A DNA stretch of 64,000 bases from the NCBI RefSeq assembly GCF_018588945.1, contig NZ_JAFIWA010000003.1:248001-312000 (forward strand). The letters are read 5' to 3'. Position 1 is the stretch's first letter; each line of letters starts with the position of its first letter. The DNA is from Microbacterium flavescens (GTDB lineage: Bacteria > Actinomycetota > Actinomycetes > Actinomycetales > Microbacteriaceae). Below are positions 54,528-63,258 of this stretch, piece after piece. The notes beneath the pieces were generated by a model. That model saw only the letters and a list, made by a program, of their open reading frames with translations, ran no database searches and was not told the origin of the DNA. Both the position numbers and the translations under genes were made by a program.

Positions 54528-54555
54528 AGCGGATGCCTCGGCCGAGGCATCCGCT
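54528..54555. terminator. Perfect palindromic terminator between the HIT gene and pdxY
   Basis: A 28-base perfect palindrome (half-site AGCGGATGCCTCGG) lies between convergent stops. As after acnA, its arms contain GGATGCC and GGCATCC. Confidence 0.75.
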
Positions 54556-54561
54556 CATCTC

Positions 54562-55413
54562 TCACGCCACTCGGGTGACGTCGAACTGCATCCGCGGGTG
54601 CGCGTACGCCTCCTGCGACTCGACGAGCTGGAGCTCGCGCTCACCCGACGTGTGCGTGCGCTCGAGCAGGTCAAACACGCTCGACGTGGTGCGCGCGAGC
54701 GCGTAGCCGAGGTCGCCGGTGCCGCGGTAATGCGCCGTGAAGAGCGCCGCGGTCACGTCGCCCGAGCCGTTGGTCTTCATCGGGATGTGCGGGGTGCGCA
54801 CGATCCAGGCGCCGGAGTCGTCTACGGCGAGCATCTCGATGGTGTCCTCCGGCGCGTCAGGGCGCTCGACGCTCGTGACCAGCACGGTGCGGGGCCCCGT
54901 GGCCCGGATCAGCTCGACGGAGGCGAGGGTCGAGTCCAGGGTGTCGGGCTGGGTGTCGGTGAGGAAGCCCAGCTCGAACTGGTTGGGCGTGATGATGTCG
55001 GCAGCCGGCACGACGCGATCGCGCAGCAGGATCGGGATGGCCGGGGCTACGAAGCAGCCCGACTTGGCATTGCCCATCACGGGATCGCACGAGTACACCG
55101 CCGACGGGTTGGCCTGCTTGACGCGCTGCACCGTGTCGAGGATGACGTCGGCGATGCCCTCGCCGCCCTGATAGCCGGACAGCACGACGTCGATGTGCGG
55201 GAAGGCGCCGCGCTCCTCGATGCCGAGGATGACCGCGCGCACGTCGTCGGGATCGATGAGCGGCCCGCGCCAGGCGCCGTAGCCGGTGTGGTTGGAGAAG
55301 TTCACCGTGTAGACGGGGAGGACCTCGACGCCGATGCGCTGGAGCGGGAAGACGGCGGCCGAGTTGCCCACGTGGCCGTAGGCGACGGCCGACTGGATCG
55401 AGAGGATCTTCAC
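54562..55413 (-). CDS. pdxY: Pyridoxal kinase PdxY
   Basis: 283 residues. It phosphorylates pyridoxal to PLP as a salvage step. Ribokinase-fold features are SIQSAVAYGHVGNSAAVFPL, SNHTGYGAWRG, YSCDPVMGN and the anion hole with catalytic Asp in TNGSGDVTAALF. It lies seven bases downstream of the MocR regulator pdxR, so it is in its operon. Together with pdxS and pdxT, the locus holds both de novo and salvage routes to PLP. Confidence 0.93.
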   Translation of the reverse strand: MKILSIQSAVAYGHVGNSAAVFPLQRIGVEVLPVYTVNFSNHTGYGAWRGPLIDPDDVRAVILGIEERGAFPHIDVVLSGYQGGEGIADVILDTVQRVKQANPSAVYSCDPVMGNAKSGCFVAPAIPILLRDRVVPAADIITPNQFELGFLTDTQPDTLDSTLASVELIRATGPRTVLVTSVERPDAPEDTIEMLAVDDSGAWIVRTPHIPMKTNGSGDVTAALFTAHYRGTGDLGYALARTTSSVFDLLERTHTSGERELQLVESQEAYAHPRMQFDVTRVA

Positions 55414-55420
55414 CGCTCGA

Positions 55421-56764
55421 TCATCCCACCTCGGCCAGGACGGGTCGTCCGCGAGCGGCGCGGACCGATGCCGCGAGGTCTGCGGCGAGCTTCTCGGCGT
55501 CGTCGTCGTCGAGATCGTGGACCGTCAGTCGCAGCCGCCGAGACGGAGTTCCGACGGCGAGGACGAACTCGTCGCCCGTGCGCGCGAGCCAGCCGCGGCG
55601 CATCAGCTGCTCCGACACCGATCGGGCGGGGGCCGGGAGTGCGACCCAGAGGTTGAGGCCGTCGCCGGCTTCGGCGGCGAGCCCGTGCGCGGCCAGTCGC
55701 TCGGCGAATGCGGCGTTCCGTTCGGCGTAGTGCACGCCCGCGCTCTCGATGGCGGACGCCGTGGCGGTGTCGCTCACCAGCGCGTGCACCAGCCGCTGGA
55801 GGAGGTGGCTGACCCACGTGGTGCCGGGCGTCAGGCGCATCGCGAGCCTGTCGGCGGTCTCGGGATCGGATGCCGTCACGGCGAGGCACATGTCGGGCCC
55901 GAGGAACTTCGAGACGGAGCGCACGAGCGCCCACCGCCGGTGCCCCGGTCCGATGAGCGAGTGGTACGGGCGGCGCGAGAGCATCGAGAAGTGGTCGTCC
56001 TCGATCACCAGCACGTAGGGGTGGTTCCGCAGCAGCGCGCGCAGCTCGGCCGCTCGGCGCTCCGACAGGCTCGCGCCCGTCGGGTTCTGCGCGCGCGGAG
56101 TGCACACGACCGCGCGGACGCCGTCTTCCAGCGCACGGCGGAGCCCGTCCACGGTCATGCCCTCGTCGTCGACGGGCACGGGGACGGGCCGGTAGCCGCC
56201 GAGTCGCACGGTGTGGATGCTGGCGAGGAAGCAGGGGTCCTCGAGGGCGACGGCGTCGTCGCGGGTGAGCGCCTGCGCCAGGAGCCGCTCGACGGCGTCG
56301 GCGGCCCCGCTGGTGATGGTGAGGCGAGCGGATGCCGCGACCTCCAGCCCCTCGGTCATCCACCGCTGCGCCCAGGCCTCGAGGTCGGGATCGATGACGG
56401 GCTCGCCGTACAGCACCGGCCGGCCGGCCGCCCGGGCGAGCGCCTGCTCTATCGGGGGGATCAGGTCGGGATCGGGATTGCCGGTGCCGACGTCGCGCAG
56501 CACGCTGTCGGCGGCGAAGCCCTCCTGGGCGACGGCCGAGTGGTCGGCGACGTGCGTTCCGCCGCGCCCCCGGGTCACGATGACGCCCGCCTGGGTCAGC
56601 TGCCGATAGGCGGCGACCGCGGTGTTGCGATTGACGCCGAGTTCGTCGGCCAGCGCGCGCACCGAGGGGAGCGGGTCGCCGGGTCGCAGCATCCCGCGCT
56701 CGATGAGGGAGCGCAGACTGTCGGCGATCTCCGATGCGGATCGGCCGCTGATCTCGAGGTCCAT
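55421..56764 (-). CDS. pdxR: MocR/PdxR-type regulator (GntR helix-turn-helix fused to aminotransferase fold)
   Basis: 447 residues. The N-terminal winged helix (about 10-75) has SLIERGMLRPGDPLPSVRAL and DELGVNRNTAVAAYRQL. The aminotransferase domain has TITSGAADAVERLL, CTPRAQNPTGASLS and the PLP lysine in RSVSKFLGPDM. PdxR of this type activates pdxST and senses PLP. Here it is divergent from pdxS with 117 bases between them and drives pdxY on its own strand. The name is inferred from architecture and neighbours. Confidence 0.88.
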   Translation of the reverse strand: MDLEISGRSASEIADSLRSLIERGMLRPGDPLPSVRALADELGVNRNTAVAAYRQLTQAGVIVTRGRGGTHVADHSAVAQEGFAADSVLRDVGTGNPDPDLIPPIEQALARAAGRPVLYGEPVIDPDLEAWAQRWMTEGLEVAASARLTITSGAADAVERLLAQALTRDDAVALEDPCFLASIHTVRLGGYRPVPVPVDDEGMTVDGLRRALEDGVRAVVCTPRAQNPTGASLSERRAAELRALLRNHPYVLVIEDDHFSMLSRRPYHSLIGPGHRRWALVRSVSKFLGPDMCLAVTASDPETADRLAMRLTPGTTWVSHLLQRLVHALVSDTATASAIESAGVHYAERNAAFAERLAAHGLAAEAGDGLNLWVALPAPARSVSEQLMRRGWLARTGDEFVLAVGTPSRRLRLTVHDLDDDDAEKLAADLAASVRAARGRPVLAEVG

Positions 56765-56788
56765 GGCACCGCCTTTCGCGGTCCGAGT

Positions 56789-56824
56789 CTAGGTCGCGGT
56801 ACATGATATCTTTTGGCCTAGGTC
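56789..56824. promoter_or_regulatory. Candidate PdxR binding sites between pdxR and pdxS
   Basis: A direct repeat CTAGGTC occurs at 56789-56795 and 56818-56824, 29 bases apart, around an AT-rich GATATCTTTTGG. MocR regulators often bind direct repeats. A TAGACT box for pdxR (minus strand, 56791-56786) overlaps the first copy. Confidence 0.45.
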
Positions 56825-56881
56825 AAACCCGATCCACACTCGCGTCGCGCCTTGTCGCGCGACCTTCCGAAGGGAATCGCT

Positions 56882-57772
56882 GTGAGCACTGTCGACACCG
56901 GCACCGGACGCGTCAAGCGCGGACTCGCCGAGATGCTCAAGGGCGGCGTCATCATGGACGTCGTCACGGTCGAGCAGGCGAAGATCGCCGAAGACGCCGG
57001 CGCCGTCGCCGTGATGGCGCTCGAGCGCGTCCCCGCGGACATCCGGGCCCAGGGCGGCGTCTCGCGCATGAGCGACCCCGACATGATCGACGGCATCATC
57101 GACGCGGTGTCGATCCCCGTCATGGCGAAGGCGCGCATCGGCCACTTCGTCGAGGCACAGGTGCTGCAGGAGCTCGGCGTCGACTACATCGACGAGTCGG
57201 AGGTGCTGTCGCCGGCGGACTACGTCAACCACATCGACAAGTGGGGCTTCACCGTCCCGTTCGTGTGCGGGGCGACGAACCTCGGCGAGGCGCTTCGCCG
57301 CATCACCGAGGGTGCGGCGATGATCCGCTCGAAGGGTGAGGCCGGCACCGGCGACGTCTCGGAGGCCACGAAGCACATCCGCACCATCTCGGGCGAGATC
57401 AATCGGCTCCGGTCGCTGACGAAGGACGAGCTCTACGTCGCGGCGAAGGAGCTCCAGGCGCCCTACGACCTCGTGGCAGAGGTCGCCGAGACCGGCAAGC
57501 TTCCCGTGGTGCTCTTCGTGGCCGGCGGCGTCGCGACTCCGGCAGACGCGGCGATGATGATGCAGCTGGGCGCCGACGGCGTCTTCGTCGGCTCGGGCAT
57601 CTTCAAGTCGGGCAATCCCGCGCAGCGCGCGGCGGCGATCGTGAAGGCGACGACGTTCTACGACGACGCCAAGGTCGTCGCCGACGTGTCGCGCGGCCTC
57701 GGCGAGGCGATGGTCGGGATCAACGTCTCCGACCTCCCTGCTCCGCACCGCCTCGCCGAGCGCGGCTGGTGA
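56882..57772 (+). CDS. pdxS: Pyridoxal 5'-phosphate synthase subunit PdxS
   Basis: The start is the GTG at 56882 with AAGGGAA, giving 296 residues. Makes PLP from ribose 5-phosphate, glyceraldehyde 3-phosphate and ammonia. Catalytic lysines are in [12 protein letters not shown] and [13 protein letters not shown]. Phosphate-binding loops are [12 protein letters not shown] and [15 protein letters not shown]. Works as a 12-mer with PdxT, encoded 13 bases downstream. Confidence 0.98.
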   Translation: MSTVDTGTGRVKRGLAEMLKGGVIMDVVTVEQAKIAEDAGAVAVMALERVPADIRAQGGVSRMSDPDMIDGIIDAVSIPVMAKARIGHFVEAQVLQELGVDYIDESEVLSPADYVNHIDKWGFTVPFVCGATNLGEALRRITEGAAMIRSKGEAGTGDVSEATKHIRTISGEINRLRSLTKDELYVAAKELQAPYDLVAEVAETGKLPVVLFVAGGVATPADAAMMMQLGADGVFVGSGIFKSGNPAQRAAAIVKATTFYDDAKVVADVSRGLGEAMVGINVSDLPAPHRLAERGW

Positions 57773-57785
57773 CCGGCTCCGCCTC

Positions 57786-58382
57786 ATGACGCGGTCGCGT
57801 CCCCACGTCGGCGTCCTCGCCCTGCAGGGCGACGTCCGAGAGCACGCACGCGTGCTCTCGGGGCTCGGCGCCGACGTGGTGCCGGTGCGACGGCCGGAGG
57901 AGCTCGCCGCCGTCGACGGCCTGGTCATCCCGGGCGGCGAATCCAGCGTGATCGACAAGCTCTCGCGCGCCTTCGGAATGCGAGAGCCCGTGCGTGACGC
58001 GATCGCGGGAGGACTTCCGGTGTACGGGACGTGCGCCGGCATGATCCTCCTGGCCGACCGCATCACCGACGGAATCGCGGGCCAGCAGACGTTCGGCGGA
58101 CTCGCCGTGACCGTCCGGCGCAATGCGTTCGGGAGCCAGGTGGACTCGTTCGAGACCGATCTGGCTGTTCCGATCCTCGGCGACGAGCCCGTCCACGCGG
58201 TCTTCATCCGGGCGCCGCTCGTCGAGGAGGCGGGTGCGGACGTGGAGCGGCTCGCTCAGCTCGACGACGGCCGGATCGTCGCGGTGCGGCAAGGCAACCT
58301 GCTCGCGACCGCGTTCCACCCCGAGGTGACCGGCGAGCACCGATTCCACCGGCTGTTCCTCGACACCGTGCGTTCCGCCTGA
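57786..58382 (+). CDS. pdxT: Pyridoxal 5'-phosphate synthase glutaminase subunit PdxT
   Basis: 198 residues. Releases ammonia from glutamine for PdxS. Class I glutaminase triad: Cys in [11 protein letters not shown], His and Glu in [26 protein letters not shown] and [12 protein letters not shown] are the family markers. The short gap to pdxS indicates one operon. Confidence 0.97.
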   Translation: MTRSRPHVGVLALQGDVREHARVLSGLGADVVPVRRPEELAAVDGLVIPGGESSVIDKLSRAFGMREPVRDAIAGGLPVYGTCAGMILLADRITDGIAGQQTFGGLAVTVRRNAFGSQVDSFETDLAVPILGDEPVHAVFIRAPLVEEAGADVERLAQLDDGRIVAVRQGNLLATAFHPEVTGEHRFHRLFLDTVRSA

Positions 58383-58402
58383 CCGGCTGTGCGGGCTCGG
58401 GT

Positions 58403-58408
58403 TAGATT
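58403..58408 (+). promoter_or_regulatory. Leaderless -10 box of the EVE-like gene
   Basis: TAGATT is followed by TCCAGC and the ATG at 58415. Confidence 0.5.
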
Positions 58409-58414
58409 TCCAGC

Positions 58415-58936
58415 ATGACGATCAACGACTGGTGGCGCGAGCGTCCCGAGGAGCGCTACTGGATGATCGCCCCGTCGCGGGGGATCGTGGGCGACGCACT
58501 GTCCGCGCCCAAGTCGGGGGACGATCGCCGGTTCGAATGGTCGCACGAGCTCGTGGGATTCACCCAGCCCGGCGACACGCTGTTCGTCTGGGACCGCACG
58601 CTTCCGGTTCCCGGGATCGCCGCATGGGGCCGTGTCCTCGGTCCTCTCGGCGAGGAGACGCGGTCTCGTCGCGGCGACGACCTGCCGCACTGGCGCATGC
58701 CCGTGAGCGACACGCTGCGGCTGGCCAGCCCGATCACGCTCGCGGGGCTTCGCCGCATCGGGGGAGAGATCGTCGCCGTGCGCGATGCGGTCGAGGCGCT
58801 CACCGACGGTCCCGTCTACTTCCCGTTCATCGGCTCTCCCCAGACGCTCGCGCCGGCGCCTGCCTACCTCACGAAGGTCCCGCGCGACCTCGTCGCCCTG
58901 CTGTCGTCGCGCTTCGGCTTCGAGTTCGCCCTCTGA
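58415..58936 (+). CDS. Possible EVE/PUA-like domain protein
   Basis: 173 residues, soluble. RYWMIAPSRGIVGDAL at the start and GFTQPGDTLFVWDRTLPVPG followed by IAAWGRVLG resemble the EVE/PUA-like fold: a Tyr-Trp start, a KxGD-like turn, then a strand with an aromatic residue and GIxGxGxV. EVE domains bind modified bases in nucleic acid. The second half (PVYFPFIGSPQTLAPAPAYL) has no clear match. It lies four bases before the DUF1697 gene, so the two are an operon. The assignment is tentative. Confidence 0.55.
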   Translation: MTINDWWRERPEERYWMIAPSRGIVGDALSAPKSGDDRRFEWSHELVGFTQPGDTLFVWDRTLPVPGIAAWGRVLGPLGEETRSRRGDDLPHWRMPVSDTLRLASPITLAGLRRIGGEIVAVRDAVEALTDGPVYFPFIGSPQTLAPAPAYLTKVPRDLVALLSSRFGFEFAL

Positions 58937-58940
58937 TCCG

Positions 58941-59474
58941 ATGACGACCTGGGTGGCGCTCCTGCGCGGGGTGAATGTCGGGGGCATCACGATCCGCAAT
59001 GCCGACCTGAAAGACGTGTTCGCCGAGCTGGGGTTCGACGCCGTGCGCACGGTGCTCGCGAGCGGCAACGTGGTGTTCGAGGCCGGGGACGCGGCATCCG
59101 CTCGTCCGAAGCTCAAGAGCGCGATCGAGAAGGCGCTCGGCGACCGATTCGGCTACGACGCCTGGATCGTGCTCGTCACGGCGCGGGAGCTCGCGACGGC
59201 CGCCGACGCCTTCCCGTTCGACGACACGGACGCGTCGCGGCAGCCCTGGGTGATCTTCTGCGTCGACGACGCGACGCGCGACGAGCTGGTCAGCGGCGCG
59301 ACCGAGCTGGATCCGTCGGCGGACCCTGTCGCGCCGGGGCCGGGCGTCGTCTACTGGAATCCGGTCAAGGGGACGACCGTCGACACCCCGTTCGCGAAGC
59401 TGCTCGCCAAGGCCGCCTACAAGCCCCGCACCACGAACCGCAACCTGCGCACGCTCCGCCGGATCCTGGGCTGA
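58941..59474 (+). CDS. DUF1697 protein
   Basis: 177 residues from the ATG at 58941. [20 protein letters not shown] at the start, [16 protein letters not shown] and a final [16 protein letters not shown] are the classic DUF1697 elements. Function is unknown. It is cotranscribed with the EVE-like gene; the pair is inserted between pdxT and yebC compared with the usual actinobacterial order. Confidence 0.92.
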   Translation: MTTWVALLRGVNVGGITIRNADLKDVFAELGFDAVRTVLASGNVVFEAGDAASARPKLKSAIEKALGDRFGYDAWIVLVTARELATAADAFPFDDTDASRQPWVIFCVDDATRDELVSGATELDPSADPVAPGPGVVYWNPVKGTTVDTPFAKLLAKAAYKPRTTNRNLRTLRRILG

Positions 59475-59513
59475 CCGGCCGATCGCCGCCTCACGCCGCG
59501 GGCGGGGCAGGTT

Positions 59514-59519
59514 TAGAAT
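59514..59519 (+). promoter_or_regulatory. -10 box of yebC
   Basis: TAGAAT lies about 80 bases before the yebC ATG, leaving a 5' leader with an AGGAGA site. Confidence 0.4.
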
Positions 59520-59599
59520 GGTCAGCCGGTGGCCGGACCCCGATGCGCGGTCGGCCGCGGCCGGGCGGGAGAGCCGCCGTCGAGCTGATCAGGAGAAGT

Positions 59600-60358
59600 A
59601 TGTCCGGGCATTCCAAGTGGGCCACGACGAAGCACAAGAAGGCGGTCATCGACGCACGCCGGGCCAAGTCGTGGGCCAAGCTCATCAAGAACATCGAGGT
59701 CGCCGCGAAACTGGGCGGTCCCGACCTGCAGGGCAACCCGACACTGTTCGACGCCGTCCTCAAGGCGAAGAAGACGTCGGTCCCCAAGGACAACATCGAC
59801 CGCGCCATCAAGCGCGGCGCCGGCATCGGCGGCGAGTCGGTCGAGTACCTCTCGATCATGTACGAGGGCTACGGCCCGAACGGCGTCGCCCTCATGATCG
59901 AGTGCCTCACCGACAACAAGAACCGTGCGGCGGCGGAGGTGCGCACGGCGCTCACCCGCAACGGCGGCACCCTCGCCGACCCGGGCAGCGTCGCTTACAA
60001 CTTCACGCGAAAGGGCGTCATCGTCGTCTCCGACGAGGGCACCAGCGAGGACGACGTCATGATGGCCGTCCTCGAGGCCGGCGCCGAAGAGGTCGAATCG
60101 CACGCCCAGGGCTTCGAGGTCATCACCGAGGCCACCGATCTGGTCGCGGTCCGCACCGCTCTGCAGGACGCGGGCATCGAGTACGAGTCGGCCGACGTCG
60201 AGTTCGTGCCGAACCTCAAGGTCGAGATCGACGCCGACACCGCGCGCAAGATCTTCCGCCTGATCGACGCTCTGGAAGACAGCGACGACGTGCAGAGCGT
60301 CTTCACCAACTTCGACCTCAGCCCCGAGGTCCAGGCCGAGCTCGAGAACGACGAGTAG
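59600..60358 (+). CDS. yebC: YebC/PmpR family regulator or translation factor
   Basis: The start is the ATG at 59600 with AGGAGA, giving 252 residues. Typical opening [18 protein letters not shown], then [34 protein letters not shown] and a C-terminal acidic domain. Members act as transcription regulators, and recent work on bacterial YebC also points to a role in translating proline-rich sequences. It sits just before ruvC, as in many bacteria. Confidence 0.95.
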   Translation: MSGHSKWATTKHKKAVIDARRAKSWAKLIKNIEVAAKLGGPDLQGNPTLFDAVLKAKKTSVPKDNIDRAIKRGAGIGGESVEYLSIMYEGYGPNGVALMIECLTDNKNRAAAEVRTALTRNGGTLADPGSVAYNFTRKGVIVVSDEGTSEDDVMMAVLEAGAEEVESHAQGFEVITEATDLVAVRTALQDAGIEYESADVEFVPNLKVEIDADTARKIFRLIDALEDSDDVQSVFTNFDLSPEVQAELENDE

Positions 60359-60409
60359 CCCGCGCCCGCGATCATGGCGCGCCTGGATCGGTCGCGCCGA
60401 CGTCGCGCC

Positions 60410-60415
60410 TAGCGT
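60410..60415 (+). promoter_or_regulatory. Leaderless -10 box of ruvC
   Basis: TAGCGT is followed by six bases and the GTG at 60422. Confidence 0.5.
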
Positions 60416-60421
60416 GGGGGA

Positions 60422-61000
60422 GTGACCACTCCTCCCGTGCGCGGCACGCTGCGCGTCCTGGGCATCGACCCCGGGCTGACGCGCTGCGGCGTGGGGGTCG
60501 TCGACGTCGCGCCCGACCGCTCCGCACGGCTCGTGCACGTCGGCGTGGTCCGCTCCGATCCCGGCGCGGCCATCGAGCAGCGGCTGGCCCTGATCGCGGC
60601 CGGACTGCGCGCGGTGATCGACGAGCACGGACCCCAGGTGGTCGCCGTGGAGCGCGTGTTCGCCCAGCACAACCGCCAGACCGTGATGGGAACGGCTCAG
60701 GCGAGCGGCATCGCGCTGCTGGTCGCGGGGGAGCGCGGGCTTCCCGCCGCCACGCACACCCCGTCTGAGGTCAAGGCGGCGGTCACCGGCTACGGGGCCG
60801 CCGACAAGCTCCAGGTCCAGACCATGGTCGCGCGCGTGCTGCGGCTCGACGCACTGCCGCAGCCGGCCGACGCGGCCGACGCGCTCGCGCTGGCGCTCTG
60901 CCACGCGTGGCGCCGAGGGACCACGTCGGGAGCGGCATCCGGACCCCTCACGCCCGCGCAGCGGGCCTGGGCCGACGCCGAGCGCCTCTCCCGCCGCTGA
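60422..61000 (+). CDS. ruvC: Holliday junction resolvase RuvC
   Basis: 192 residues from a GTG. Cuts Holliday junctions as a dimer. Acidic residues: Asp in [14 protein letters not shown], Glu in [11 protein letters not shown], and the pair in [12 protein letters not shown]. It is followed by ruvA and ruvB, giving the whole branch-migration and resolution set. Confidence 0.96.
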   Translation: MTTPPVRGTLRVLGIDPGLTRCGVGVVDVAPDRSARLVHVGVVRSDPGAAIEQRLALIAAGLRAVIDEHGPQVVAVERVFAQHNRQTVMGTAQASGIALLVAGERGLPAATHTPSEVKAAVTGYGAADKLQVQTMVARVLRLDALPQPADAADALALALCHAWRRGTTSGAASGPLTPAQRAWADAERLSRR

Positions 61001-61037
61001 CATGCGTGTCGCTCGAACAAACGTCCGAACGCGCCCG

Positions 61038-61043
61038 TAGGCT
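61038..61043 (+). promoter_or_regulatory. Leaderless -10 box of ruvA
   Basis: TAGGCT is followed by CGGAGA and the ATG at 61050, so ruvAB can be read apart from ruvC. Confidence 0.5.
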
Positions 61044-61049
61044 CGGAGA

Positions 61050-61670
61050 ATGATCTCGTCAGTCCGCGGCACCGTGCTGCATATCGAGCAGGATTCGATC
61101 GTGGTCGAGGTCGGCGGAGTCGGACTGTCGGTCGCCGTGACGCCGCAGGTGTCGCGTGGCGCACGTCTGGGCGAGCCGATCATGCTGCACACGAACCTGA
61201 TCGTCCGCGAGGATGCGCTGTCGCTCTTCGGCTTCGAGGAGCGCGACGAGCTGACGGTCTTCACCCAGCTTCTCGGAGTCACCGGCGTCGGGCCGAAGTC
61301 GGCTCTCGGCGTGCTCGCGACGCTCACCGTCCCGCAGATCGCCGACGCGGTCGGCGCCGACGACGACGCGCCGTTCCGCCGCGTCTCGGGCATCGGTCCC
61401 AAGACGGCCAAGCTCATCGTCGTCCAGCTCGCCGGCAAGGTGTTCGCCTCGCACCCGGCGTCGACGAGCAGAGCGGATGCCTCGTCCGCCGTCCCCGCGC
61501 AGGTGGTGCAGGCGCTCATCGGCCTCGGCTGGTCGGAGCGCGTCGCCGCGGAGGCGGTCGAGTCCGTCGCCGGCGACGCCGCCCCCAGCGACCGCGCGTC
61601 CGTCCCGGCGCTGCTGCGCCTCACGCTGTCGGTCCTCGGCCCCGCGCGGAAGGAGCCGGTCGGTGGATGA
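61050..61670 (+). CDS. ruvA: Holliday junction helicase subunit RuvA
   Basis: 206 residues. Binds four-way junctions and loads RuvB. OB-fold start [20 protein letters not shown], helix-hairpin-helix [16 protein letters not shown] and [16 protein letters not shown], and a C-terminal domain III that contacts RuvB ([16 protein letters not shown]). Overlaps ruvB by eight bases. Confidence 0.96.
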   Translation: MISSVRGTVLHIEQDSIVVEVGGVGLSVAVTPQVSRGARLGEPIMLHTNLIVREDALSLFGFEERDELTVFTQLLGVTGVGPKSALGVLATLTVPQIADAVGADDDAPFRRVSGIGPKTAKLIVVQLAGKVFASHPASTSRADASSAVPAQVVQALIGLGWSERVAAEAVESVAGDAAPSDRASVPALLRLTLSVLGPARKEPVGG

Positions 61671-62691
61671 GTTTCGCGACGCCGGCGAGCCGATCGACGA
61701 GACCGAGCTGGCGATCGAGGGCGCGCTGCGCCCGACATCCCTTGCCGAGTTCGTCGGGCAGCAGAAGGTGCGCGGGCAGCTGCAGCTGCTGCTCGACGCC
61801 GCGCGCATCCAGCAGCGCCCGCCCGACCACATCCTGCTGTCCGGCCCGCCCGGCCTCGGCAAGACGACCCTCGCGATGATCGTGGCGCACGAGAGCGCGC
61901 GCCCGCTGCGGCTCTCGAGCGGTCCGGCCATCCAGCACGCCGGCGATCTCGCGGCGCTGCTGTCGAGCCTCACCCCGGGCGAGGTGCTGTTCATCGACGA
62001 GATCCATCGCATGGCGCGATCCGCCGAAGAGATGCTCTACCTCGCGATGGAGGACTTCCGCATCGACATCATGGTGGGCAAGGGCGCCGGCGCGACCAGC
62101 ATCCCGCTCGATCTCGCTCCGTTCACGCTCGTCGGCGCGACGACGCGCTCGGGGCTGCTGCCGAACCCGCTGCGCGACCGCTTCGGGTTCACCGCCCACC
62201 TCGAGTACTACGAGCCCGAAGAGCTCGAGCGGGTCCTCGAGCGATCGGCGGCCATGCTCGGGGTGTCGGTGCCGCACTCGGCCCGCGCGGAGATCGCCCG
62301 GCGCTCCCGCGGAACGCCCCGTATCGCGAACCGCCTGCTGCGACGCGTGCGGGACTACCTGATCGTCTACGGCGATGGCCAGGAGGCCGACACGGCGCTC
62401 GTCGACGCGGCGCTCGACCTGTACGACGTGGACTCCATCGGGCTCGACCGGCTCGATCGCGCCGTGCTCGACGCGGTGGTGCGCAGGTTCCGCGGCGGCC
62501 CCGTGGGGCTCGGCACGCTGGCGGTCGCCGTCGGCGAGGAGGCGGAGACGATCGAGTCGGTCGTCGAGCCCTACCTGGTGCGGATCGGCTTCATGGGACG
62601 AACGCCGCGCGGCCGCGTCGCGACGCCCGAGGCCTACGCGCATCTGGGCGCCCGGCCCGTCGAATCGGTGCTCGGCTTCGATGACCTATAA
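61663..62691 (+). CDS. ruvB: Holliday junction helicase motor RuvB
   Basis: 342 residues from the GTG at 61663 with GGAG upstream. AAA+ hexamer that drives branch migration. Walker [15 protein letters not shown], Walker [12 protein letters not shown], sensor 1 [11 protein letters not shown], arginine finger in NPLRDRFGF, and a C-terminal winged helix ([16 protein letters not shown]). The end of the gene carries the yajC promoter. Confidence 0.97.
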   Translation: MDEFRDAGEPIDETELAIEGALRPTSLAEFVGQQKVRGQLQLLLDAARIQQRPPDHILLSGPPGLGKTTLAMIVAHESARPLRLSSGPAIQHAGDLAALLSSLTPGEVLFIDEIHRMARSAEEMLYLAMEDFRIDIMVGKGAGATSIPLDLAPFTLVGATTRSGLLPNPLRDRFGFTAHLEYYEPEELERVLERSAAMLGVSVPHSARAEIARRSRGTPRIANRLLRRVRDYLIVYGDGQEADTALVDAALDLYDVDSIGLDRLDRAVLDAVVRRFRGGPVGLGTLAVAVGEEAETIESVVEPYLVRIGFMGRTPRGRVATPEAYAHLGARPVESVLGFDDL

Positions 62692-62692
62692 T
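62687..62692 (+). promoter_or_regulatory. Consensus -10 upstream of yajC
   Basis: TATAAT, the only perfect consensus I noticed, overlaps the ruvB stop and lies 82 bases before the yajC ATG. It probably drives yajC-secD. Confidence 0.5.
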
Positions 62693-62774
62693 CACTGGAG
62701 GCTTTCGCCTACCCTCCTCCTCGCAGGCAGCGCCGCCCTGGTGCGCGCCTGACCCGAAAGGTCACCTCACCTCC

Positions 62775-63218
62775 ATGAACGAGTTCTTCACCAACTACGG
62801 CCTCATCATTCTGCTGGTCGTGCTCCTGGTCTTCATGTTCTGGAGTTCGCGCCGACGGATGGCGAAGCAGAAGCTCGAGCAGGAGGAGCGCGCGCGCAAC
62901 ACCGTGCCCGGTGCCGAGGTGCTGATGCAGGGCGGGCTCTACGGCACGATCGTGTCGTACGACCCCGATAACCTCGACCAGCCCGCGATCGTCGAGATCG
63001 CCCCGGGCGTCGACATCAAGGTGCACAGCCAGGCGATCCTCCGGATCGTCGCTCCGACCGTCGAGCAGCAGACCGAGGACGACTTCGTCCCGACGGCGAC
63101 CGCTCCGGCCGAGGGCGCCGCCGAGCCGGCGCCGCTGCTGAGCGACGACGTCACCGAGACCCCCGCGAAGGCTGACGCCGACCCGGACGCCGAGCCCGGC
63201 ACCAAGCCCCAGGCCTGA
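62775..63218 (+). CDS. yajC: Preprotein translocase auxiliary subunit YajC
   Basis: 147 residues. One N-terminal transmembrane helix (YGLIILLVVLLVFMFW), then RRRMAKQK, then the small YajC core (VPGAEVLMQGGLYGTIVSYD and EIAPGVDIKVHSQAI), and an Ala/Asp/Pro-rich tail. YajC joins SecDF in helping protein export. SecD starts 40 bases later. Confidence 0.95.
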   Translation: MNEFFTNYGLIILLVVLLVFMFWSSRRRMAKQKLEQEERARNTVPGAEVLMQGGLYGTIVSYDPDNLDQPAIVEIAPGVDIKVHSQAILRIVAPTVEQQTEDDFVPTATAPAEGAAEPAPLLSDDVTETPAKADADPDAEPGTKPQA

Positions 63219-63258
63219 CCACCGGCCCCTCGGGGCTGCCTTCCAGAAAGCGGAATCA

